From assembly GCA_040221095.1 (NCBI GenBank), contig JAVJVP010000016.1, positions 310,001 to 374,000 of the forward strand: a stretch of 64,000 bases of DNA. The letters run 5' to 3'. Source of the stretch: UBA1479 sp040221095. Lineage in GTDB: Bacteria > Pseudomonadota > Alphaproteobacteria > Rhodospirillales > Casp-alpha2. The translations under genes were made by a program, and so were the position numbers. How positions within the stretch are numbered: position 1 is the stretch's first letter; each line of letters begins with the position of its first letter. Below, piece after piece: positions 33,368 to 40,708 of this stretch. Below the pieces are notes generated by a model, which did no database searches, had not been told where the DNA came from, and saw only the letters and a program-made list of their open reading frames with translations.

Positions 33368-34267
33368 ATGCGCTTCTTCACCTCCGACCGGTTTGTCATT
33401 CCCCTGCCCGACGGCCACAGCTTTCCGGGACGGAAGTATGTCCTTCTGCGCGAGCAACTGGTGCGCGACGGCCTTCTGACGGCGAACCAAATCCTGCCGT
33501 CGCCCCTGGTAGAACCGGGCGACATTGCCCGCGCTCATGACGCCGGATACGTGGCGGCGGTGCGCGACGGCCATCTGGACGCCCAGGCGCAGCGCCGCAT
33601 CGGCCTGCCGTGGAGCCGCAATCTGGTCGACCGCGTCACCGCGACCATGGGCGGGGCCGTGGCGGCGGCGGAGGCGGCCTTGGAATTCGGCCTATCCGGC
33701 CAATTGGCAGGCGGCACCCACCACGCCCATCGTGACTTCGGCGCGGGTTACTGCATTTTCAACGATTTCGCCATCGCGGCGCTGAAGGTCCTGGCCGAGG
33801 GCTGGGCGACGCGCATCGCCATCATTGATCTGGACGTCCATCAGGGCGACGGCAACGCCGCCATCCTGGCCGGCCATCCGGACGTTTTCGTGTTCTCCAT
33901 GCAGGGGGCAAAGAACTTTCCTCACCAGCGGGTGGCCTCGGACCTGGACGTGGACCTGCCCGACGGCACGGAGGACGCGGCCTACCTGAAGGCCCTCGCC
34001 GACCATCTGCCCGCCGTGTTCGATTTCCGCCCGGACCTGGTGCTCTATCAGGCCGGGGTCGATCCCTTGGCCGAAGACCGGCTCGGCCGCCTCGCCCTGA
34101 CCCTGGACGGCCTCGCCCGGCGCGACCGCCTGGTGCTCACGGAATGCCGCAGCCGCGGCATCCCCGTGTCCTTAGGCCTGGGCGGCGGCTACGCGGACCC
34201 CATAGAACTCTCGGTGCAGGCCTATGCCAATACCTATGCCGTGGCGAAGGAGGTCTATCGGTTCTGA
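33368..34267 (+). CDS. Histone deacetylase superfamily protein (bacterial HDAC-like)
   Basis: 299 aa, the size of short bacterial class IV-like HDACs and acetylpolyamine amidohydrolases. Zinc-site and charge-relay motifs are in order: GGTHHAHRDFGAGYCIFND near residue 116 (His-His and the Asp partner), IDLDVHQGDGNAAI near residue 153 (zinc Asp and His), YQAGVDPLAEDRLGRL near residue 232 (second zinc Asp), and LGLGGGY near the end, with the Tyr/Gly pocket. Such enzymes remove acetyl or other acyl groups from lysines, polyamines or small molecules; the native substrate here is unknown. Confidence 0.9.
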   Translation: MRFFTSDRFVIPLPDGHSFPGRKYVLLREQLVRDGLLTANQILPSPLVEPGDIARAHDAGYVAAVRDGHLDAQAQRRIGLPWSRNLVDRVTATMGGAVAAAEAALEFGLSGQLAGGTHHAHRDFGAGYCIFNDFAIAALKVLAEGWATRIAIIDLDVHQGDGNAAILAGHPDVFVFSMQGAKNFPHQRVASDLDVDLPDGTEDAAYLKALADHLPAVFDFRPDLVLYQAGVDPLAEDRLGRLALTLDGLARRDRLVLTECRSRGIPVSLGLGGGYADPIELSVQAYANTYAVAKEVYRF

Positions 34268-34284
34268 GCGGAAAGGCGCTGCGC

Positions 34285-35079
34285 CTATTTACCGTCCCGC
34301 TTGGCGATGCAGGCGCGGACGGAACTGGAGCGGCAGGACTGAATGCAGCCCTGGCGCTTGCTGGCGCTGGCGGACGGTCCGGCGAGGCAGCCCCGCGTGC
34401 AGTGCTGTAGCAGGTCCTGGAACTGCCCGCCCGAATGGTCGCGGCACCAGTTGTAGTCGGCGTCGAAACCGTCCGTGATGCCCTCGTTGAAGCCCTTGGC
34501 GATGCGCGTGAAGAAGCCTTCGCGCTTGCCTTCGCCCTCGGATATTTGGGCAGGCGCCTCGTTGGGAGTGACTGCCGCCTGCGGCGAAGCCGGCTGCTCC
34601 GGCTCCCCGCCGAAGCCGCCGAGAAGGCGGGAGAAAAAACCTTCCCGTTCGCCCTGTGCCGAGGCCGCCGCATTGTCCGGCGCCGGCGGCGCGGCGGCGC
34701 TTTCCGGCGCTGCGGCGGGTGTTGGCCTCTGCCCCGCATTCCCTGCCGCCGGGGCGGATGACGGCGCCGGCCGCATGACGGCCTTGGGCGCGGCGCCCTG
34801 GGTCCGTTGAGCCAGGCAGGCGTCCACGGCTTCGCCCTTGCAGGCCTGGTAGCATCCCTGTTTCCGGGACACCTTCTTGTTGCTGATGCGCATGCAGTTG
34901 GCGTCGACACAGGCATCGAACGCCCGGTCGTAGACCTTGGGCATGGTGTTGAAGCACCAGTCGAAGTCGCCCAGGTCGTAGGCCGCCGCCCGCGACGTGC
35001 CGAGATGCAGGCAGGCCATGAAGCCGACGAACGCCATGAGGATCCGTAAGACCGTCCGCCTTTCTGAAAGCTTCGTCAC
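34285..35079 (-). CDS. Secreted two-repeat cysteine-rich protein of unknown function
   Basis: 264 aa, GTG start at 35077-35079 overlapping the ubiX stop (GTGA). An N-terminal signal/membrane segment (ILMAFVGFMACLHLGTSRAAA) is followed by Cys module 1 (residues about 38-95), a Pro/Ala/Gln-rich linker containing two copies of R-E-G-F-F-(S/T)-R-(L/I), and Cys module 2 (about 205-260). The modules align: W-C near the start, two spaced Cys, then (R/K)QGC-x(3)-C and AC-(L/I)-A-(Q/K)-R at the end, showing an internal duplication. Each module has about six Cys, consistent with disulfides in the periplasm. Not a recognised family. Translational coupling to ubiX is unexplained. Confidence 0.7.
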   Translation of the reverse strand: MTKLSERRTVLRILMAFVGFMACLHLGTSRAAAYDLGDFDWCFNTMPKVYDRAFDACVDANCMRISNKKVSRKQGCYQACKGEAVDACLAQRTQGAAPKAVMRPAPSSAPAAGNAGQRPTPAAAPESAAAPPAPDNAAASAQGEREGFFSRLLGGFGGEPEQPASPQAAVTPNEAPAQISEGEGKREGFFTRIAKGFNEGITDGFDADYNWCRDHSGGQFQDLLQHCTRGCLAGPSASASKRQGCIQSCRSSSVRACIAKRDGK

Positions 35080-35684
35080 GATTTATCGCCGCCGATGGCC
35101 GCGATGCCCCCGGCTTCGCCCCAGCGGGGGGCCGCGTCCAGATGCACGCCCGCCTGATCCAACAGGCGCATGCAGGTGTGGTCGACAAGGTCGGCAATGG
35201 CCTGGGGTTTTTGGTAAAACGCCGGCACGGGCGGGAAGATCACCGCTCCCAGGGTCGCCAGCTTGGTTAAGGTTTCCAGGTGGCCTGCATGCAGCGGCGT
35301 TTCGCGCACGGCCAGCACCAACGTCCGCCGTTCCTTCAGCATCACGTCGGCGGCGCGGGTGATCAGGTCGCCCGTGTTGCCGTAGGCGATGTTGGATGCC
35401 GTCTTCACGGAACAGGGGGCGACGATCATGGCGTCCAGGCGGAACGAGCCCGAGGACACGGGAGCCCCCACATTGCCCGCCAGGTGCACGACATCGGCCA
35501 GGGCCTCGATCTCGGCCGCGTCGCAGTCAAGCTCCGCCGAAATGGTCAGCCGCCCGGCCTTGGAAATCACCAGATGGCTTTCGGTTTCGGGCGCGTCCGC
35601 CAGCATTTCGAGCAGGCGTTGGCCGTAGACGGCGCCGGAGGCGCCGGTGATAGCGATGAGGATGCGTTTTCGGTCGTTGGACAT
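35076..35684 (-). CDS. ubiX: UbiX family flavin prenyltransferase
   Basis: 202 aa. It makes prenylated FMN, the cofactor of UbiD-type decarboxylases, from FMN and dimethylallyl phosphate. Marks: ILIAITGASGAVYGQRLLEML at the N-terminus, VISKAGRLT, the APCSVKTASNIAYGNTGDLI block near residue 105, and LVLAVRETPLHAGHLETLTKL followed by GAVIFPPVPAFY near residue 150. The ATG at 35682-35684 precedes the conserved start; the 12-codon longer frame is less likely. No ubiD homologue is in this window. The stop overlaps the GTG of the Cys-rich protein gene. Confidence 0.95.
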   Translation of the reverse strand: MSNDRKRILIAITGASGAVYGQRLLEMLADAPETESHLVISKAGRLTISAELDCDAAEIEALADVVHLAGNVGAPVSSGSFRLDAMIVAPCSVKTASNIAYGNTGDLITRAADVMLKERRTLVLAVRETPLHAGHLETLTKLATLGAVIFPPVPAFYQKPQAIADLVDHTCMRLLDQAGVHLDAAPRWGEAGGIAAIGGDKS

Positions 35685-35779
35685 GGGGGCAATTTGGGGA
35701 TTGGCGCTGCATTTGTCCATCGTTTGCGCAAATCCCGATTGACCGCCCGGCCCGGCGCGTTACTTTGTGCGCAGACCGG

Positions 35780-35791
35780 ATTGTATACAGT
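35780..35791. promoter_or_regulatory. Candidate GntR-type operator before the TPP enzyme gene
   Basis: ATTGTATACAGT, 11 of 12 identical to the palindrome at 19584. It lies 29 bases before the ATG at 35821, in the 136-bp gap shared with the divergent ubiX, so it could act on either or both genes. Confidence 0.45.
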
Positions 35792-35820
35792 TTCATCCCC
35801 CAGCCGAGGCAGAGACCCCC

Positions 35821-37497
35821 ATGACCGACACGACCAGCGCCAACAAGATCTGGGGCCGCTCGGCCTTTCTCGAACTGCTGAAGCAGGAAGGCGTCAGCCA
35901 TCTGTTCGGCAATCCGGGGACCACGGAACTGCCGATCATGCACGCGTTGGCCGACCATCCGGACCTGACCTATGTCCTGGGCCTGCAGGAATCCCTGGTC
36001 GTCGCCATGGCCGACGGCTATTCCCGCGCTTCCGGCAAGCTGGTCGCCTGCAACGTCCATGTGGCACCCGGGTTGGGCAACGCCATGGGCTCGCTGTTCA
36101 ACGCCAAGTTCACCAACACGCCGATGATCCTGACCGCCGGGCAGCAGGAACAGGGCCACGGCCTGACGGAGCCGGTGCTGTACGGCGATCTGGTGTCCAT
36201 GGCGCGGCCCCTGGTGAAATGGGCCGTCGAGGTGACGCAGTTGGAAGACCTGCCGCGCATCATCCACCGCGCCGCCAAGGTCGCCATGACGCCGCCGACG
36301 GGGCCCGTGTTCCTGTCCCTGCCGGGCGACATCCTGAACGACGAGGCGGGCCTGGACCTGGGTTCCGCCACCCGCATCGACACCCGCGTGCGCCCGTCCG
36401 ACGACGTGCTGGAAACCCTCGCCAAGCGCATCCTGGCGGCCGAGAACCCGGTGGTCGTGGTCGGCGACGAAATGGTGAAAAGCGACGCCCTCGCCGAGGC
36501 CGCGGCCTTCGCCACCGCCCTGGGCGCACCCGTGTTCCAATCGTCCGCACCCTACGGCGCGCAGTTCCTGTCGGAACATCCCTGCTTCATGGGGGCGCTG
36601 GAACGGGTGCAGAAACAGGCGCGCGCGGCGCTCGAGCCCTATGACCTGATGATCGCCCTCGGCACCGATCCCCTGACCATGTCGGTCTACAGCCCCATCG
36701 ACCCCCTTCCCGACGGCATGAAGATCGTGCAGATCGGCCTCAACGAATGGGACATCGCCAAGAATTATCCGGTCGAGGTCGCGGCATTGGGCGACCTGAA
36801 GACCACCCTGCCGGCCCTGGCCGACATGCTGGCCAGGATCGGCGGCGACGCCCAGGCGGCCCGCGCCAAGGCCTCCATCGCCGCATTGGCCGCGACCAAC
36901 TGGTCGGCGCGGCGGACGCGGCTGAACATGGATATGTCGGACGACGACGGACCGCAGCCCATCGATCCCCGCCACATGGCCAAGATGATCACCGACGTCC
37001 TGCCCGACAACGCCATCGTCGTGAACGAAGGCCTGACCTCGGCCCGGCTGCTGGACCAATTGTTCCCGTTCCGCGATCGCTTCGCCTATCACGGCCTGGC
37101 GTCGGGGGGCATCGGCTGGGGCCTGCCGGCCGCCGTCGGCGTGCAGATCGCCCAGCCCGACCGTCCCGTGGTCGCGGTGATCGGCGACGGCAGCGCCATG
37201 TATTCGATCCAGGCCCTGTGGACGGCGGCGGCCATGAAGCTGCCCCTGACCTACGTGATCGCCAACAACGGCGGCTACCGCATCATCAAGCAGCGCCTGA
37301 AATCCTTCCACGGATCGGAAAACTACATCGCCATGGATTTTGTCGACCCACCCATCGACTTCGTCGCCGTGGCGTCGGGCATGGGCCTGACGGCGGAGCG
37401 CATCACCGATCCGGCGCGCGTGCGTCCGGCCCTGAACGAGGCCATCGCCAATCCGGGCCCGAACCTGCTGGAAATCGTGGTCGACGGGACGGTCTGA
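35821..37497 (+). CDS. Thiamine pyrophosphate-dependent enzyme (benzoylformate decarboxylase/acetolactate synthase family)
   Basis: 558 aa. Three domains: TPP N-terminal (residues about 12-175; FGNPGTTELPIMHAL, LGLQESLVVAMADGY with the cofactor-activating Glu, and NVHVAPGLGNAMG), central (about 200-330), and TPP C-terminal with GDGSAMYSIQALWTAAAMK closing the GDG-x(n)-NN Mg/TPP motif at IANNGGY. The overall string resembles benzoylformate decarboxylase, whose His70-equivalent is kept, but its His281-equivalent appears to be Ser (MSVYSPIDPL), from an alignment done by eye. It acts on a 2-oxo acid: decarboxylation or carboligation. The ATG follows GAGGCAGAG. Confidence 0.88.
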   Translation: MTDTTSANKIWGRSAFLELLKQEGVSHLFGNPGTTELPIMHALADHPDLTYVLGLQESLVVAMADGYSRASGKLVACNVHVAPGLGNAMGSLFNAKFTNTPMILTAGQQEQGHGLTEPVLYGDLVSMARPLVKWAVEVTQLEDLPRIIHRAAKVAMTPPTGPVFLSLPGDILNDEAGLDLGSATRIDTRVRPSDDVLETLAKRILAAENPVVVVGDEMVKSDALAEAAAFATALGAPVFQSSAPYGAQFLSEHPCFMGALERVQKQARAALEPYDLMIALGTDPLTMSVYSPIDPLPDGMKIVQIGLNEWDIAKNYPVEVAALGDLKTTLPALADMLARIGGDAQAARAKASIAALAATNWSARRTRLNMDMSDDDGPQPIDPRHMAKMITDVLPDNAIVVNEGLTSARLLDQLFPFRDRFAYHGLASGGIGWGLPAAVGVQIAQPDRPVVAVIGDGSAMYSIQALWTAAAMKLPLTYVIANNGGYRIIKQRLKSFHGSENYIAMDFVDPPIDFVAVASGMGLTAERITDPARVRPALNEAIANPGPNLLEIVVDGTV

Positions 37498-37508
37498 CCC
37501 GGCCCCGG

Positions 37509-38309
37509 TCAGTGAAAGGTCAAGCCGCCGGTCGGGCTGATGGTCGATCCGGTGAGATAGGCCGAATCCTCCGACGCCAGGAAGGCGGCGACGCCGCCGA
37601 TGTCCTCGGGATTGGCAATCCCTAACGGCGCCCGCTGCTGGATGCGGGCGTATTGCGCCCGGTGCAGGTCGGTCATTTCGATCTTGCCCTCGAAGCCGTC
37701 CCAGGACGGCGATTCCCCGATCAGGGTCACGGCGATGCAGTTGACCCGCACCTTGTGGCGGGCCATCTCCTTGCCGATCACCTTGGTCGTCATCACCAGC
37801 CCGCCGGCATAAAGCGCCACGGTGGTCTGGCCCGCCGTCGGCACCCGCCCGCCTTCCGACGTGACGAACATGCAACTGCCGCTTTCACGCGCGATCATAT
37901 AGGGCAGAACCGCGTGCAGCGGCAGCAGCTTCGCCGCCGTCGCGCGGGACACGACCTCGGTCACGGCGGCGACGTCGATCTCGTTGAAGATGCCGCGAAC
38001 GCTCGGGTCGTTGGTGTCCTGCGACGGCACGCCGGAGGCACTGGCGACCAGCACGTCGATTTGGCCGTGCGCCCGCACCGCATGGGCCGCCAGGGCGTCC
38101 ATATCGGCCTTCGACTGCACGTCGGCGGCGACGAAATCGGCGGTCCCGCCGTCCTTGCGCAGGGCTTCGACGACCATCCGGCCTTTTTCTTCCGAGCGGC
38201 CGGAGACGACGACCGTCGCCCCCTCGGTCGCGAAGCGGCGGGCGACGCTCAGGCCGATGCCGCCGGTCGATCCAGTGATGATCGCGACTTTTCCTTGGAG
38301 TTTTCCCAT
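37509..38309 (-). CDS. SDR-family protein lacking the catalytic lysine
   Basis: 266 aa from the ATG at 38307-38309, where the Rossmann strand KVAIITGSTGGIGLSVARRF begins; the much longer open frame is a shadow. The cofactor motif TGSTGGIG and the FVTSEGGR Ser are present, but the YxxxK active-site motif reads YAGGL: Tyr is kept and Lys is Leu. The expected string in classical SDRs is Y-S-x-S-K. The C-terminus SAYLTGSTISPTGGLTFH is typical. Either a non-reductase role or an altered mechanism is possible. Followed on the same strand by nothing; upstream lies the CoA-transferase gene (35 bp), so the two may be one transcript. Confidence 0.82.
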   Translation of the reverse strand: MGKLQGKVAIITGSTGGIGLSVARRFATEGATVVVSGRSEEKGRMVVEALRKDGGTADFVAADVQSKADMDALAAHAVRAHGQIDVLVASASGVPSQDTNDPSVRGIFNEIDVAAVTEVVSRATAAKLLPLHAVLPYMIARESGSCMFVTSEGGRVPTAGQTTVALYAGGLVMTTKVIGKEMARHKVRVNCIAVTLIGESPSWDGFEGKIEMTDLHRAQYARIQQRAPLGIANPEDIGGVAAFLASEDSAYLTGSTISPTGGLTFH

Positions 38310-38344
38310 CTGTTCCTCGTCTGCTGTGCGTAGGCCAGGCGCGC

Positions 38345-39511
38345 TCAATCCGTGCGCCGGGGCCAGCCCGGCTGCTTCAGGTCGTCCGTATGCTGGCCCA
38401 GGGTCGGCGCGGGATGCTTCACCCGGCCCGGCGTGGCGCTCAGCTTCGGCACGATGCCCGGCGTCTTCATGGGTTTGCCGTGGGAGGTCACCGTGTCCAG
38501 GATCATGTCGCGCGCCTGGTACTGGGGGTCGGCGACGATGTCGGCGATGGTATAGGTCTTGCCGACGGGGACGGAGACGGCGTCGAACCGCGCGATAACC
38601 TCGTCGCAGGTCATGGTCGCCGCCCATTCCTGGATCGCCGCGTCGATCCGCTCCACATGCCGCGCGCGGCCGTCGTTATGTTTCAGTTCCGGATCATCGG
38701 CCAAGTCCTGGCGGCCCATCTCGGTCATCAGGCGTTGGAAGATGCTGTCGCCGTTGCCGGCGATCAGGACGTATTGCTCGTCCTTGCAGAGATAGGCGTT
38801 GGTCGGCACGATGCCCGGCAGGGCGCTGCCCGTGCGCTCGCGCACGACGCCGGCGGAGGTATATTCCGTCAGGGTACTTTCCATCACGTTGAACACGGAT
38901 TCGTAGAGGGCGACGTCGATCACCTGGCCCTCGCCGCCGTTCACGTTGACATGGTGCAGGGCGAACATCAGGCCCATCACCCCGTGCATGGAGGCCAGGG
39001 TGTCGCCGATGGAAATGCCGACCCGCACCGGCACGCGGCCCGGCTCGCCGGTGATGTAGCGCAGCCCGCCCATGGATTCGCCCAAAACGCCGAATCCCGG
39101 CTTGTCCTTGTAGGGGCCCGTCTGGCCGAAGCCGGAGATCCGCAGCATGACCAGATTGGGATTGATCGCGTGAAGCTGGTCCCAGCCCAGGCCCCATTTC
39201 TCCAGGGTGCCCGGCTTGAAGTTCTCGATCACCACGTCGGCTTCCTTGGCCAGCGCCAGAACCACGTCACGGTCTTCCGGGGACTTCAGGTCAAGACAGA
39301 CCGAACGCTTGTTGCGCGACTGGATCTCCCACCACAGCGAGGTGCCGTCCTGCACGATGCGCCATTTTCGCAAGCCGTCGCCGGCCCCGGCCGCCTCGAC
39401 CTTGATCACGTCGGCGCCGAAATCGGCCAACGTCTTGGCCGCGAAGGGTCCGGCCACGAACTGGCCCAGTTCAATCACTTTCAATCCTTGAAGAGCTTCC
39501 ATATCCCACAT
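38345..39511 (-). CDS. Class III CoA-transferase (CaiB/BaiF family)
   Basis: 388 aa. Family III marks: LQGLKVIELGQFVAGPFAAKTLADFGADVIKVE at the N-terminus (read in two pieces), RNKRSVCLDLKSPEDRDV near residue 68, ENFKPGTLEKWGLGWD near residue 96, and the catalytic Asp in ISIGDTLASMHGVMGL near residue 166. These enzymes move CoA between an acyl-CoA and a free acid. Two starts are possible (ATG at 39509-39511 or 39500-39502); neither has a clear ribosome site. It lies just upstream of the SDR on the same strand, suggesting joint catabolism of an acid via its CoA ester. Confidence 0.9.
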   Translation of the reverse strand: MWDMEALQGLKVIELGQFVAGPFAAKTLADFGADVIKVEAAGAGDGLRKWRIVQDGTSLWWEIQSRNKRSVCLDLKSPEDRDVVLALAKEADVVIENFKPGTLEKWGLGWDQLHAINPNLVMLRISGFGQTGPYKDKPGFGVLGESMGGLRYITGEPGRVPVRVGISIGDTLASMHGVMGLMFALHHVNVNGGEGQVIDVALYESVFNVMESTLTEYTSAGVVRERTGSALPGIVPTNAYLCKDEQYVLIAGNGDSIFQRLMTEMGRQDLADDPELKHNDGRARHVERIDAAIQEWAATMTCDEVIARFDAVSVPVGKTYTIADIVADPQYQARDMILDTVTSHGKPMKTPGIVPKLSATPGRVKHPAPTLGQHTDDLKQPGWPRRTD

Positions 39512-39623
39512 TCCGTTTATTGATGGTCTTCACGGCATGGCCGATGCCCACGCCGGAGCGGCAGCATCGACAAGGGGGCGCGGAAAAGCAACCCGGACCG
39601 AACGGAGAGGGAAAAGAAACGGC

Positions 39624-40247
39624 CTAGGCGGCGACCCAGCCAGCCAGCGGCTCCGCCAGGTTGTCCCAGGGCAGGTAGCCGGCGGTGACCAACGTGGCCT
39701 GCTTGTCCTCGACCGCAAGAAGCGTCGGAAACCCGGTGATGCCGGAGCTTTGCGCGAACCAGAAATCGCCCTGGGTTTCCTCGCGCATGTCGGGTGATGT
39801 CAGCAGGGCGAGGAATGCGTCACGGTCGAAGCCGAACTCGCCGGCGATATCGGCCAGTTCGCCTTCCTTCGCCGTGTTGCGGTTGTCGACATAGAAAGCC
39901 CGGTGCAGATGGGCCAGGAACGGCAATGCCCGGGATTCGTCGATCTTGCGCGCCGTGACGACGGCGCGGCAGGCCGGTTCCGTGTCGTAGACGAAATCAT
40001 CCTGATCGAAAAAGGCGAAGTCGAAGGGCTGGCCCGTGGCGTCCTGTACATGATGCCAATGGTCGCGGATGTAGTCCTTGTCCTTGCCGCGCATGGGATG
40101 GACCGTGCCGGGGCGCAGGCCGCCGACCATGACCCGCACGGGCGCCACGGTGCCAAAGGTTTCCGCGACCTTGTCGATGACCGGGGAAAAGCCCCAGCAC
40201 CAGGAACACATGGGGTCGGCGACGTAGAGAAAATGTTTGCTCATCAT
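39624..40247 (-). CDS. DsbA family protein (FrnE-like thioredoxin fold)
   Basis: 207 aa. The ATG at 40245-40247 is taken; a TTG two codons earlier is possible. No signal peptide, so cytoplasmic. The redox motif CSWC is at residues 14-17, in VADPMCSWCWGFSPV, and the cis-Pro loop GITGFPTLLAVED is near residue 173. This is the layout of cytoplasmic DsbA/FrnE proteins and 2-hydroxychromene-2-carboxylate isomerases; the intact CxxC favours a disulfide oxidoreductase or glutathione-linked role. Located between the CoA-transferase and an ArsR regulator, all leftward. Confidence 0.85.
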   Translation of the reverse strand: MMSKHFLYVADPMCSWCWGFSPVIDKVAETFGTVAPVRVMVGGLRPGTVHPMRGKDKDYIRDHWHHVQDATGQPFDFAFFDQDDFVYDTEPACRAVVTARKIDESRALPFLAHLHRAFYVDNRNTAKEGELADIAGEFGFDRDAFLALLTSPDMREETQGDFWFAQSSGITGFPTLLAVEDKQATLVTAGYLPWDNLAEPLAGWVAA

Positions 40248-40302
40248 CCCCAAGTCTAACGCCCGCCGCCGCCCGCGCCAAACGGACGCCGCCGGATATT
40301 GC

Positions 40303-40602
40303 TCACTTCGCCGTGAGCACCGCCTTCATCAGGCCGGGAAAACGCTTGTCCAGTTCCTTGCGGCGCAGGGAGTTCATGTGCGCGGTGCCGTCGTTGCGCG
40401 TCCACACCAGACCGGCCTCGCGCAGCACCCGGAAATGGTGGGACATGCTCGATTTCGGACGGCCGCCGTCCAGGGCGTTGCAGCTTGCCTCACCCTCGTC
40501 GGCCAGGCGGCGGACGATGTCCATGCGCACCGGGTCGCTGAGGGCATGCAGCAGATGCTCCAGCGTGACGGCGTCAATCTCCGGGTGTTTGAACGGTCGC
40601 AT
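40303..40602 (-). CDS. ArsR-family transcriptional regulator
   Basis: 99 aa winged-helix regulator. LLHALSDPVRMDIVRRLADEG at residues 17-37 is the ArsR start, and SSMSHHFRVLREAGLVWTRN is the recognition helix, as in the HTH_5/HTH_20 families. No CxC metal site is seen in helix 3 (the sequence has a single Cys in EASCNALDGG), so it may sense redox or an organic compound rather than arsenic. It is divergent from the Old Yellow Enzyme gene. GTTCGA-N6-TCGAAC in the shared gap is its likely operator. Confidence 0.9.
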   Translation of the reverse strand: MRPFKHPEIDAVTLEHLLHALSDPVRMDIVRRLADEGEASCNALDGGRPKSSMSHHFRVLREAGLVWTRNDGTAHMNSLRRKELDKRFPGLMKAVLTAK

Positions 40603-40639
40603 GATGATTTTGTAACACGCAAACTTCGGTATTGCTATT

Positions 40640-40657
40640 GTTCGAAATTTATCGAAC
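40640..40657. promoter_or_regulatory. Inverted repeat, likely ArsR operator
   Basis: GTTCGA-AATTTA-TCGAAC, a perfect 6-bp inverted repeat with an AT spacer. It lies in the 106-bp divergent gap between the ArsR gene and the Old Yellow Enzyme gene, 38 and 52 bases from their starts. Confidence 0.55.
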
Positions 40658-40708
40658 TATAGAACTAATGGCGATACAGCCAACCCCCCACCCATAACGG
40701 AGTTTCCG

